DNA of 64,000 bases from Candidatus Acididesulfobacter guangdongensis. Lineage in GTDB: Bacteria > SZUA-79 > Acidulodesulfobacterales > Acidulodesulfobacteraceae. A program made the position numbers and the translations under genes. Below are positions 26,437 through 34,960 of this stretch, in pieces; position 1 is the stretch's first letter, and each line of letters begins with the position of its first letter. The notes below the pieces were generated by a model. That model saw nothing but the letters and a program-made list of their open reading frames with translations, did no database searches and was not told where the DNA came from. The stretch is from the NCBI GenBank assembly GCA_004195045.1, contig SGBC01000003.1, positions 434,001 to 498,000 on the forward strand. Direction: 5' to 3'.

Positions 26437-28836
26437 TTATCTTTTTTGTAAAACATCTATCATTGAAGCAATGTCCATAATAAGAACGACTTTTCCGTCA
26501 CCGGTAATAGTCGCTCCCGATATACCTTTATATCCGAATTGATAGTCGCCTAATGATTTTATAACAACCTCTTCCTGTCCGTAAAGCGTATCAACCACTA
26601 TACCTATTCTTTTTTCTGCAAGGGCTACGACAACCACATAAACTTCTTTGCCTGACAGAGCTTTTTTATCCGCTGCCGGAGAATTCCCTGCTGATTGCAA
26701 AGGTTTATTCTGAGAAGCTCCGACACTGAATTCTTCGCTTAAACGCAATAAAGATAAAACAGATTTTCTTAAATTAATCACTTCATGATTGTCGATAGTT
26801 TGTATTGAAGACTCGGGTATTCTTAACGTTTCTACAACAGAATTTAAAGGAATCGCAAATACTTCATCTTCTACTCCGATTATCAGCGTTTGAATTATCG
26901 CAACGGTTAAAGGAAGTTTCAGAATTATATCGGAGCCCTTGCCTTTTTCTGATTCTATGTCTATTATGCCGTTTAGTTTTTGAATATTAGTTTTGACGAC
27001 ATCCATGCCGACTCCTCTGCCTGAGATTTCAGTTACTTTGTCTTTCGTGCTGAAACCGGGGGCAAAAATAAGACTCAACGCATCTTTATCTGAAATAGAC
27101 GCGGCTGTTTTATCGTCAATCAGTCCCTTTTCGACTGCTTTTTTTCTTAAAATATCCGGGTCCATTCCCTTGCCGTCGTCCGATACTTCTATAATAATAT
27201 AATTTCCTTCATGTTCGGCAGACAGATTGATAGTTCCGGCTTTAGATTTCCCTGCTTTTATTCTATCTTCAGGCATCTCTATGCCATGGTCTATGCTGTT
27301 TCTTATAAGATGCACAAGCGGGTCTCCAATTTCTTCAATCACAGATTTGTCTAATTCCGTCTCTTCTCCTGCAATGTTTAATTCTATCTCTTTGCCAAGT
27401 TCTTTAGATAAATCTCTTACCATTCTAGGAAATTTACTGAATACTTTTTTAACCGGCTGCATTCTTGTTTTCATAACGGCGAGCTGCAGGTCCGTAGTTA
27501 TGAGATTTAAATTTGAAACAACCTCTATAAGAGTATCGGTAAATTCATCCTCAGGATATTTAAGTTCCAATTTAGAAGCAATATTAAATATTCTATTTCT
27601 GGATAGGACTAATTCGCCGACCAAGTTCATTACATTATCCAACCTTTCGACATCAACCCTTATCGTAGTTTCAACAGGCGCCGTAACGGCTGGATGTATC
27701 TGCTGCATCTGGGGCTGCGGTTGAACTGACGCCAATACCGGTTTTTTAATTTCAGATGAAACAGGTGTCTGCGGCGGTTCTTTCTTTAAAGTTTGCTTCT
27801 CTGCTTCGGCAATCTTTACCGTTTTATTTAAATTTTCCGTCTTATTATTATTAATAATTTTATTTGCATCATTGGAATTATTAATAATGTTTAAGCGGTC
27901 TGCCCCGTCAATTTCGTCCTTCTTGTTTACCGCGTCTGATTTGTCTGTTTCTTTAATATTTATATTTTTATCGGTTATATCGGCAGAAACATCGGCATTA
28001 TTTGATTTTACGCCATCATGTTCCTGCTCTTCGTCTTTTTCTTGTTCTTGTTCTTTTTTTTCTTCTTCTTCTTTTTCTTTTAATATTTGAGATAATTCAT
28101 CCGGAGACATCAGATTATCTTCTAATAAAATATCCCCTAAATTTCTGACTTTCCGTTTTGGATGATGTTTTTCGCTGCCGGTATTGCTGCCGCCTGCAGG
28201 AATAGATGATTCTTCTATATTTTTTTTATTGTTATTCTTGCTATTATCATTATCACTAATCTTGCTATTATTATCATTAACATTAACATTAGCTTCAGTA
28301 TTGGCAATGTTGTTATCTATATTCTTATTATTTTCGGAAGATTCAGCTTCCTGCGGACTTATATTATTATTCGCCGTTCCAAAATTACCTTCTGGGGGTT
28401 TTATCTCTTCAGTCCTCTGTTCAGCCGCCGTTTCTTCAGTTCGTTCGTCCGCCGCAAGCTGATTGAGTTTATGAATAATCTCTTCATTGTCAAAATTCCC
28501 TTCTTCGCCGGAGTCATTAATGTTTCTGATCATAGCCGTCAAAATATCCATAGTTTTAAGCAGATAATCCATCATATCCGACGTCAGTTTAATTTCGCCC
28601 TGTCTTAATCTGTTTAAAATATTTTCGGCGCTGTGCGCGAGTTCAACGAGATTCTGAAAGCCTAAGAATCCGGCTGAGCCTTTAATTGTGTGAGCAGCTC
28701 TGAAAATAGTATTTAAAAGCTCTTTATCATCTGGATTTTTTTCCAGTTCAATAAAATTTTCGCTTAAAGAATCAAGTAATTCTAACGCTTCTTGAACGAA
28801 ATCGTTAATAATTTCTTTCATTGAATCGTCAATCAT
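26437..28836 (-). CDS. cheA: CheA, chemotaxis histidine kinase
   Basis: A 799-residue kinase from the chosen start. Domains are: Hpt (1-110) with His49 in FRAAHTIKG; a long low-complexity acidic linker (about 125-390); dimerisation helices; an HATPase with the N-box HLIRNSIDHGIE and G-boxes; and a C-terminal CheW-like domain. A recognisable P2 CheY-binding domain is not seen. The linker holds one short motif (LGDILLEDNLMSPDELSQIL) resembling repeats in other deltaproteobacterial CheA linkers. The ORF can be extended four codons to a TTG at 28848, but the ATG at 28836 has GAGG at good spacing and is preferred. Confidence 0.94.
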   Translation of the reverse strand: MIDDSMKEIINDFVQEALELLDSLSENFIELEKNPDDKELLNTIFRAAHTIKGSAGFLGFQNLVELAHSAENILNRLRQGEIKLTSDMMDYLLKTMDILTAMIRNINDSGEEGNFDNEEIIHKLNQLAADERTEETAAEQRTEEIKPPEGNFGTANNNISPQEAESSENNKNIDNNIANTEANVNVNDNNSKISDNDNSKNNNKKNIEESSIPAGGSNTGSEKHHPKRKVRNLGDILLEDNLMSPDELSQILKEKEEEEKKEQEQEKDEEQEHDGVKSNNADVSADITDKNINIKETDKSDAVNKKDEIDGADRLNIINNSNDANKIINNNKTENLNKTVKIAEAEKQTLKKEPPQTPVSSEIKKPVLASVQPQPQMQQIHPAVTAPVETTIRVDVERLDNVMNLVGELVLSRNRIFNIASKLELKYPEDEFTDTLIEVVSNLNLITTDLQLAVMKTRMQPVKKVFSKFPRMVRDLSKELGKEIELNIAGEETELDKSVIEEIGDPLVHLIRNSIDHGIEMPEDRIKAGKSKAGTINLSAEHEGNYIIIEVSDDGKGMDPDILRKKAVEKGLIDDKTAASISDKDALSLIFAPGFSTKDKVTEISGRGVGMDVVKTNIQKLNGIIDIESEKGKGSDIILKLPLTVAIIQTLIIGVEDEVFAIPLNSVVETLRIPESSIQTIDNHEVINLRKSVLSLLRLSEEFSVGASQNKPLQSAGNSPAADKKALSGKEVYVVVVALAEKRIGIVVDTLYGQEEVVIKSLGDYQFGYKGISGATITGDGKVVLIMDIASMIDVLQKR

Positions 28837-28914
28837 AAATAACCTCAAAAAATTATTGCATTAATTTTATAAATTATAACTATATACTATTATCATTTTA
28901 TGCAATCATAAACC

Positions 28915-28965
28915 GAGTGAATCGCCTTACCTCGCTCACGGCGGTTTCTTGTTTAAAAATATTAA
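28915..28965. repeat. Imperfect inverted repeat between cheY and cheA
   Basis: AAACCGAGTGA near 28911-28921 and CTCACGGCGGTTT near 28935-28949 form an imperfect stem with a loop of about 14 nt. It may limit read-through from cheY into cheA or be a REP remnant; no U-tract follows cleanly. Confidence 0.4.
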
Positions 28966-28968
28966 ATT

Positions 28969-29352
28969 TTAATCCGGAAATATTTTTTCTATTTTTTCCT
29001 GAAGCACTTCGGCTGTAAACGGCTTGACAATATAATTATTAACGCCTGCTTTAACAGCCTCTACGACATTTTCCTTTTTTGCTTCGGCTGTGACCATTAA
29101 AAACGGAATATCTTTTATGCCATCGGTAGCTCTGACGGCTTTCAGGAGCTCTATGCCGGTCATTTCAGGCATATTCCAATCGGACACGACTAAATCATAG
29201 CTGTTGTCGTTTAATTTTGAAAGCGCCACTTGTCCGTTTTCAGCTTCGTCTATGTCGCTGAATCCTATCTGTTTTAATATATTTTTTATTATCCTTCTCA
29301 TCGTAGAAAAATCATCAACAACAAGAATCTTCATTGATAAATCTAATGCCAT
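28969..29352 (-). CDS. cheY: CheY, chemotaxis response regulator
   Basis: A 127-residue single receiver domain: LVVDDFSTMRRIIKNIL, phosphoacceptor Asp in LVVSDWNMPEMTG, and the VTAEAK and NNYIVKPF motifs. This DWNMP signature is that of motor-binding CheY. CheY-P should bind FliM (see its SQEEVNALL peptide) and switch rotation. The ORF could begin 13 codons upstream, but the ATG at 29352 has AAGGAG nine bases before it and fits the family length. Confidence 0.95.
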   Translation of the reverse strand: MALDLSMKILVVDDFSTMRRIIKNILKQIGFSDIDEAENGQVALSKLNDNSYDLVVSDWNMPEMTGIELLKAVRATDGIKDIPFLMVTAEAKKENVVEAVKAGVNNYIVKPFTAEVLQEKIEKIFPD

Positions 29353-29391
29353 AAGTTTTAGCTCCTTAAAATTTTTTACAATTTTAAACAA

Positions 29392-29554
29392 TAAAACATT
29401 TTGTAATAATATAATATTTTAAAAATTACAGCGCGATTTATTATACTGCATGGTAAACCATAAATCGGCATAATTTAAAAATTAAAATATATATCAAAAA
29501 AAAGATAATAAATAAATATATATTTTAAAATATTATAACAAAATATTAATATAA
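29392..29554. other. Spacer between the two receiver genes, with a weak sigma-28-like -10 box
   Basis: The minus strand contains GCCGATTT at 29462-29469, a partial match to the sigma-28 -10 box GCCGATAA, but the -35 region (expected TAAA) is not matched at the right spacing. It would lie about 110 nt before cheY. Not enough for a promoter call. Confidence 0.3.
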
Positions 29555-29953
29555 TCAATCAATATTTAATGCTTTTTTAGAAATTTTTAATAATTCCGAT
29601 TCCTTAAACGGTTTTTGCAGAAACGCAAAACAGTTTTTAATCTCGTCTTCTCCGGGTTTCATTGAAGACATAAGTATTACCGGAATATTTTTAGTATCTT
29701 CATTTTCTTTTAAATTTTTTAAAAGCGTAATGCCGTCCATCTGAGGCATATTGAGGTCGGTAATAATAAGGTCTATATCATTTTGAATAGCTATTTCTAA
29801 AGCTTCAAATCCGTCTCCTGCCGTCAGCACCTTAAAACCTTTTCCGACAAAAGACAGAGACAGCAGCTTAACGACAACGATTGAATCTTCAACTATCAGA
29901 ATAGTCTTAGTATTTGCGCTTTTATCAACATTTCTGCCGCTCTTATTTTCCAT
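29555..29953 (-). CDS. CheY-like single-domain response regulator
   Basis: A 132-residue receiver: ILIVEDSIVVVKLLSLSF, Asp in LIITDLNMPQMDG, LMSSMK and FLQKPF. All key receiver residues are present. It differs from the CheY at 28969-29352 and lacks its motor-type DWNMP signature, so it may be a phosphate sink or a partner for another target. It lies between cheR and cheY in the che operon. Confidence 0.85.
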   Translation of the reverse strand: MENKSGRNVDKSANTKTILIVEDSIVVVKLLSLSFVGKGFKVLTAGDGFEALEIAIQNDIDLIITDLNMPQMDGITLLKNLKENEDTKNIPVILMSSMKPGEDEIKNCFAFLQKPFKESELLKISKKALNID

Positions 29954-30007
29954 ATTTTTAATTAACCGAATATTTATGCATAATAATTAAATTGAGCATT
30001 AAATAAA

Positions 30008-30871
30008 TTATTCTTTTACGTAAAGAGGCGTTTTTCCGAAACCTACCAATTTAAATGAACTTGAAATAAAATGCAAAGATTCAGAGTGCCCTAAAAATAA
30101 ATAGCCGTTCTTTTTTAAAGAATCGTACAAGTTTGATATAACAACTTTTTTTGAATCATTATTAAAATATATTATTACATTTCTGCAGAATATTATATCA
30201 AAATTCCCTATCTTTTTAATAGAATCAAAATTTATCAGATTAATATTATAAAAACTTACCATATTTTTAATATTATTTCTAACCTGAAATTGTTCATTGT
30301 CTACTTTGTCAAAATATTTTTCTATCAGTCTCGGTTCGGTATTTCTCAGCGTGTAGCTGCCGTATATTCCTTTTCTTGCGGAAGATAACGCATTTTCGCT
30401 GATATCGGAACCTATAATTTCAAAACTGAATCCTGCAGGAATTTCATTTAAATGCTCCATAATTATAATTGCAAGAGTAAAAGGTTCTTCTCCTGTTGAA
30501 CATCCGGCGCTCCATATTCTTATTTTTTTTGAATAATTTACAGGCGATTCTTTAATTTGTTTAAGTATTTCTTTTAAAACATCGTCTTCAAAGACTTTTA
30601 ACTGAGGAACGTCCCTGAAAAAACTTGTTTCATTTGTCGTAATACTATTAAACAATTCCTTTATTTCATCGGATTGTTTAGCGGAATATTTAAGAAGATA
30701 AAAATAATCCTCATAATTTGCCAAATTGAGGTCTGATAATCTTTTAGACAGTCTTGTCTCTATCAGGTATTTTTTCTGCTCACTGTAAAATATTCCGGTG
30801 AGCTGATATATAAGGTCTCTGATTTTACAAAATGTTTCATCGTTTAAATTTATATTTGAAGTATTCTGCAT
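30008..30871 (-). CDS. cheR: CheR, chemoreceptor glutamate methyltransferase
   Basis: A 287-residue methyltransferase. Motifs are the helical N-domain (1-75), TTNETSFFRDVPQ near 78, the SAM-binding IRIWSAGCSTGEEPFTLAI near 122, IIGSDISENALSSARKGIY and FDIIFCRNVIIYF. It methylates receptors for adaptation, using S-adenosylmethionine. It sits just downstream of the HEAT-repeat gene (24 nt gap) and upstream of the receiver gene. Confidence 0.95.
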   Translation of the reverse strand: MQNTSNINLNDETFCKIRDLIYQLTGIFYSEQKKYLIETRLSKRLSDLNLANYEDYFYLLKYSAKQSDEIKELFNSITTNETSFFRDVPQLKVFEDDVLKEILKQIKESPVNYSKKIRIWSAGCSTGEEPFTLAIIIMEHLNEIPAGFSFEIIGSDISENALSSARKGIYGSYTLRNTEPRLIEKYFDKVDNEQFQVRNNIKNMVSFYNINLINFDSIKKIGNFDIIFCRNVIIYFNNDSKKVVISNLYDSLKKNGYLFLGHSESLHFISSSFKLVGFGKTPLYVKE

Positions 30872-30895
30872 CAGTTATAACGTCATTTAAATAAT

Positions 30896-33115
30896 TTACT
30901 TTTTAATTTTAAGCAGCTCTTCCGCTATATTTCTTAAATCTTCGTTGGTGTCGCTCAAATAGTTTTTTATAACCGCTCTTGCCCTTGTTTCATCAATGGA
31001 ATATAAAGACCTTAGAATGCTTATTTTTATCAATATCTCATCAGAACTCCGCAAAATTTCAAGTAATTTATTAAAATTATTATGAATCCCGCCGGCATTA
31101 TCAGCGTCTTTATTATAAGTATTTTTATTATAGATAGTTGTATTATGGTTATCTAGATTGTCAGCGTTTGTATTGTCAGAATCATGATTATCAGAATCAC
31201 GTAATTTGCCGATAAGCTCAATAACTTTAAATCTGAACATGACTGAGCGGTTTTTAGTTAATATAGTTTCAAAAAATACGGCTGAATCCTTAAATCCTAA
31301 TTTTATGAGCGATTCTAAAGAATTATATAATACTTCTTCGTTATCGCTTTCTTTGAGCAGTTCAAATAAAATTTCTAAAAACTCTTCCTTCAAATATTTA
31401 TATTCCGCGCGATTTATATTTGAAAAATTGCTTATAACGGATGCAAGCAGCGCTTTAACATTTTCCGATTCTGATTTGGAATCTGCCAGTATTTTAAATA
31501 TGTTATACACATCTATAATATCTTTTTTATTTAGATGTTTATTAAGCGATATTTTAAATTCTTTAATGATGCGCAGCGATATTTCTTTAATCCTGGTATC
31601 ATTTGAATGAAGACTGTTTATAAAAAACTTAAAATAAATTTTGTTATTATTTGTTAAAATAATAATATTTTTGATATAATTATCTAAGACATCGGGATAA
31701 TTTTCGCTTATTGTTTTGTTATAAATATATTTGGCAAAATTAATTTTTTTTGACTTTCCTATTAAATCGGCTGCTGCTTTTCTTATATCTCCATTGCTGT
31801 CGTTCAGTAAAAATAAAGCATTTTTTAATACAGATTTTGAAAGTTTTGGGGCGCCGTAATTAATTATAGACGCTGATGCGGCAAGCAGAGCAATATTTAA
31901 TTCAACAAAAACTTTTCTGTCTTTAAAATAATTTAAAAGTACGGCAATTTCATTAAAATACCTATTTTCAGACAATATTTCAATTAAAATAGAATAAGAA
32001 TTAAAGAAACTTCCCGAGTATGCCATTTTTGTTTCAAATGATGCGCTCATATATTCTAAATATTTTTTTATATAAAATGGATAAGCGACTTTTACAAGAG
32101 AATCCTTTATATATTTATATTCAGCATTATCGGGAGTTATTAAATTTTTATTCAGATAAATCATAAGAAAATTAAAAATTTTAATAGATTTCTTTACATT
32201 TGATAAAGAAAAATAGAATAAAATTGCCTCTCTTATTAATTTATCCTCATAAAATTCTAATTTTAAAATATTTATTTTTATATTAATATTCTGTATTTTT
32301 TTTATTACGGCATTTTTATATTTCGTATTTTTATAATTTTCAATGTATATCCTGTAAATATTTTTAATCAGATAAATTTTATCAATTCTTTTGCATTTAT
32401 TATCCAAACCCGCAATATCAGTCAAAAAATTGAGCCCTGCCCTGCCGTCTATTTTAGCTATAGCATCGATTATTAATTTTCTTACGACATCATCTCTGTT
32501 TTTCCAGAATTCATATTTAAGGTCGGCTATAGTAGATTCTATTTTTAATTCACCAAGGGAAAATATCGCCGATGCTTTAACTAAAAATGAATCGTTTAAT
32601 AACATTTTTTTTAGCGTTTGAACGAGTTTCAGTTTTAAAAAACCGATAGATTCGGCGGCATTTGCCCTGACAATTTCATCTTCGTCTGCGCAAAATTTTC
32701 TCAAACAGGCGGAAGGGGCGCCATGCGGGGTAAAACTGCCGAATCTTAACAATTCCGACACAAATCTCCTATACTGCAGATCTGTATCGGCGCAATAATT
32801 TATTAAAAAATTCCCGTTTCTCTTTGCTTTATTTTTAAGAATATCAAAGGCAGCGGAACGCATTTTTACGTTATAATTTCCCGTAACAATTTTAAATAAA
32901 ATGTTATTCAGTAAATGATTAGAACTTTCGGACAGGGCATTCGACAGCATCTCTGCGGCGGCATTATTGCCGGTGTCTAATAATCCGATCAATCGGTTTA
33001 ATTCTTCCTCGTTATCGCTCTGAAGTATGCCGTTAATTTCTGAAATCAGCCTAAGCTTATTTCCAGAGGATATTTTATTAAATTCTTCTTCGATGTTATA
33101 ATTATTGGTTTGCAT
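30896..33115 (-). CDS. Large HEAT-repeat protein in the fliA-che operon
   Basis: A 739-residue helical-repeat protein. Repeats of HEAT/PBS-lyase style are clear at about 85-230 (for example DEIVRANAAESIGFLKLK, DSFLVKASAIFSLGELKIE, RDDVVRKLIIDAIAKIDG) and again near 410-440 and 560-735. No signal peptide or membrane segment is seen. It overlaps the end of fliA by 14 nt and precedes cheR, so its expression is tied to both. HEAT proteins are protein-binding scaffolds; the partner here is unknown but is likely a chemotaxis or motor component. Confidence 0.8.
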   Translation of the reverse strand: MQTNNYNIEEEFNKISSGNKLRLISEINGILQSDNEEELNRLIGLLDTGNNAAAEMLSNALSESSNHLLNNILFKIVTGNYNVKMRSAAFDILKNKAKRNGNFLINYCADTDLQYRRFVSELLRFGSFTPHGAPSACLRKFCADEDEIVRANAAESIGFLKLKLVQTLKKMLLNDSFLVKASAIFSLGELKIESTIADLKYEFWKNRDDVVRKLIIDAIAKIDGRAGLNFLTDIAGLDNKCKRIDKIYLIKNIYRIYIENYKNTKYKNAVIKKIQNINIKINILKLEFYEDKLIREAILFYFSLSNVKKSIKIFNFLMIYLNKNLITPDNAEYKYIKDSLVKVAYPFYIKKYLEYMSASFETKMAYSGSFFNSYSILIEILSENRYFNEIAVLLNYFKDRKVFVELNIALLAASASIINYGAPKLSKSVLKNALFLLNDSNGDIRKAAADLIGKSKKINFAKYIYNKTISENYPDVLDNYIKNIIILTNNNKIYFKFFINSLHSNDTRIKEISLRIIKEFKISLNKHLNKKDIIDVYNIFKILADSKSESENVKALLASVISNFSNINRAEYKYLKEEFLEILFELLKESDNEEVLYNSLESLIKLGFKDSAVFFETILTKNRSVMFRFKVIELIGKLRDSDNHDSDNTNADNLDNHNTTIYNKNTYNKDADNAGGIHNNFNKLLEILRSSDEILIKISILRSLYSIDETRARAVIKNYLSDTNEDLRNIAEELLKIKK

Positions 33116-33818
33116 ATGAATTTAATCGCGCTTTTAATTTTAATATTGCCTTTGAATGAATCTGACAGATTCTCGATTCCGTTAAATTTAGAATCTTGCC
33201 GATATTTTTTAAAGTAAGCTCTTCATAATAATACATCATTAATACATTCTTTTCAATATCATCTAGCGTGTCAATGCATTTCTTTAATATTTCACCTTTT
33301 TCGCTGTCGATTAAACCATCTACCGCCGAAGGTTCTGCGCTTTCTACCGTTTCCAAAGTTTCAACGGACGTTTTTGGCATTCCTGCAAAATCCATATCTG
33401 AAATAAAAGACGCTCCTCTTATTTTATAAAGCATGTCATTCAATTCATCCGAACTTATGCCTAATTCTTCTGCCGTTTCGGCGTCATCCGGCATTCTGCC
33501 TAATTTTTGTTCCAGATGCATATAGGTTTTTTCAAGTTTATTTGACGCTTCCCGCGCGTTCCTTGTCAGGTAGTCCAATTTTCTTATTTCATCAAGGATT
33601 GAACCTTTAATCCTTGTTATGGCATATTTTTTAAAATTATCATTTTTAGACGGGTCGTATTTCACGGCTGCGTCAATAAGCCCTGCAATGCCGAATTCGA
33701 CAAGGTCATCTCTGTCAACAATCCCGTGGTATTTAAGCGTCATAAAATTGACAACGCTATTAATTAATTTAAAATTATCTTCTATTAGCTTTTTTGACTT
33801 TGCGTCTAATTGATTCAT
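33102..33818 (-). CDS. fliA: FliA, sigma-28 factor for late flagellar genes
   Basis: A 238-residue sigma factor with regions 2 (DDLVEFGIAGLIDAAVKYDPSKN, then KYAITRIKGSILDEIRKLDY), 3 (EQKLGRMPDDAETAEELGIS) and 4 (EELTLKNIGKILNLTESRICQIHSKAILKL). This is the FliA/WhiG type. Its activity is controlled by FlgM (13918-14208). It lies between flhG and the HEAT-repeat gene, the usual place of fliA after flhG in polar flagellates. Confidence 0.95.
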   Translation of the reverse strand: MNQLDAKSKKLIEDNFKLINSVVNFMTLKYHGIVDRDDLVEFGIAGLIDAAVKYDPSKNDNFKKYAITRIKGSILDEIRKLDYLTRNAREASNKLEKTYMHLEQKLGRMPDDAETAEELGISSDELNDMLYKIRGASFISDMDFAGMPKTSVETLETVESAEPSAVDGLIDSEKGEILKKCIDTLDDIEKNVLMMYYYEELTLKNIGKILNLTESRICQIHSKAILKLKARLNSYANQ

Positions 33819-33873
33819 AATTATTTGATATTCAGCAAATTAAACTGTACAGTTTCGGAAAAGAAGTCCTGGA

Positions 33874-33892
33874 AAAGGTGTCAGACACCTTT
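33874..33892. repeat. GGTGTCAGACACC palindrome between flhG and fliA
   Basis: A perfect 19-nt palindrome, AAAGGTGTCAGACACCTTT, with a one-base centre. It is the same as those at 22564-22582 and 22630-22648 and could form a hairpin in the flhG-fliA transcript. Confidence 0.85.
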
Positions 33893-33920
33893 ATATATTT
33901 CCTTTTTATATTTTACATAT

Positions 33921-34745
33921 CTAATTCTTTCTAAAAAGATTATTGAAAAAGAATTGTAAATTTCCGCTTGAATATTCGTTCTCATCCTGCGATATTATAT
34001 CATAAGCCAATTTTTTAAAACACGCTGCAGATTTTGATTCAGGATAAAGCTCCATTGCCGTTTTTTGCATAATAACGGATTTGGAAACATTCTCGTCATA
34101 CAATATAAATCCTCCATAACTCAGGGAAACTTTGAGAAATTTATCGGCAACGATACCAAGATGCTTATATATGCCTTTTGCTTCCTTTTCGTTTTTTGCC
34201 ATATTTAAAATAATAGAGAAATTTTTCTGTCCGTGCTTTGTGCTCATTACTTTTATAAGCGCATATGCATCGGTTATAGATGTCGGTTCAGGGGTTACTA
34301 TAACCATTATCTCGCCTGCTGCAAGGTTAAAATAAATTACATTCGACGATATACCCGCTCCCGTATCTATGAGCAGAATGTCTATGTCGGAGAGAAAATC
34401 GCCGAATCTGGACATTAAAGTCATTTTTTGTGTTTCCGTAAGATTTGACAACTCCGGTATACCGGAAGAAGCCGGCAGAACTAAAATGCCGTTTTTATCT
34501 GAAATGATAATATCCTTCAGCTGCTTATCTCCGTACAGTACGTTGGATATATTATACTTTGGAGCCAGTCCTAAAACAACGGAGACGTTTCCGAGGCTTA
34601 AATCGGCATCCATTATCATTACTTTTTTACCCATAGAAGCAAAACAATAGGCAAGATTGCATACGATATTAGTTTTGCCGACACCGCCTTTTCCGCTTGT
34701 TATTGATATAATTTTAGTTTGATTTGGCTGTTTTCTTTTTCTCAT
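33921..34745 (-). CDS. flhG: FlhG (FleN/YlxH), MinD-like ATPase setting flagellar number
   Basis: A 274-residue MinD-family ATPase with Walker A SGKGGVGKTN (about 17-26), Walker A' MIMDADLSLGNVSVVLGL and a DILLIDTGAGIS motif. The sequence GNVSVVLGL is typical of FlhG. It counters FlhF and, in several species, binds the FleQ-type activator to keep flagellar number low. It lies directly after flhF and before fliA, the canonical order flhA-flhF-flhG-fliA. Confidence 0.92.
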   Translation of the reverse strand: MRKRKQPNQTKIISITSGKGGVGKTNIVCNLAYCFASMGKKVMIMDADLSLGNVSVVLGLAPKYNISNVLYGDKQLKDIIISDKNGILVLPASSGIPELSNLTETQKMTLMSRFGDFLSDIDILLIDTGAGISSNVIYFNLAAGEIMVIVTPEPTSITDAYALIKVMSTKHGQKNFSIILNMAKNEKEAKGIYKHLGIVADKFLKVSLSYGGFILYDENVSKSVIMQKTAMELYPESKSAACFKKLAYDIISQDENEYSSGNLQFFFNNLFRKN

Positions 34746-34782
34746 AATATTTTTATTGATTTTAATCGAAGTTTAATTAAAT

Positions 34783-34818
34783 TTTATTAAGTTTATTAAG
34801 TTTATTAAGTTTATTAAA
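34783..34818. repeat. 9-nt tandem repeat between flhG and flhF
   Basis: Four copies of a TTTATTAAG unit, the last one slightly changed, in the spacer. Confidence 0.85.
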
Positions 34819-34848
34819 TGTGTTAAATGTATTAGTTATATCAAGTGT

Positions 34849-34960
34849 ATTAATTAAATATAATATTTCGTTATCATATTTCGGGCTTGTTAAAGCTAAT
34901 TTAGCATTATCATAGTTAATGGCATTAATTAAATATATTTTGTTATCATATTTCCGGCTT
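34849..34960 (-). repeat. Direct duplication of the flhF 3' end
   Basis: Positions 34924-34960, which include the last codons and stop of flhF, are repeated imperfectly at 34849-34888, about 75 nt away. Both carry TTATCATATTTC.GGCTT. The outer copy has no role in coding and is decaying. Confidence 0.8.

Noticed and set aside
28837-28848. TTG start for cheA four codons upstream.
   Set aside because: The codon is TTG and the GAGG ribosome site sits between it and the ATG at 28836, so it belongs to the ATG.
29353-29391. Longer cheY with 13 extra residues.
   Set aside because: AAGGAG lies just before the ATG at 29352 and the shorter protein has the normal length.
33874-33892. Rho-independent terminator between flhG and fliA.
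   Set aside because: The hairpin has no proper U-tract and the same palindrome recurs elsewhere as part of a repeat family.
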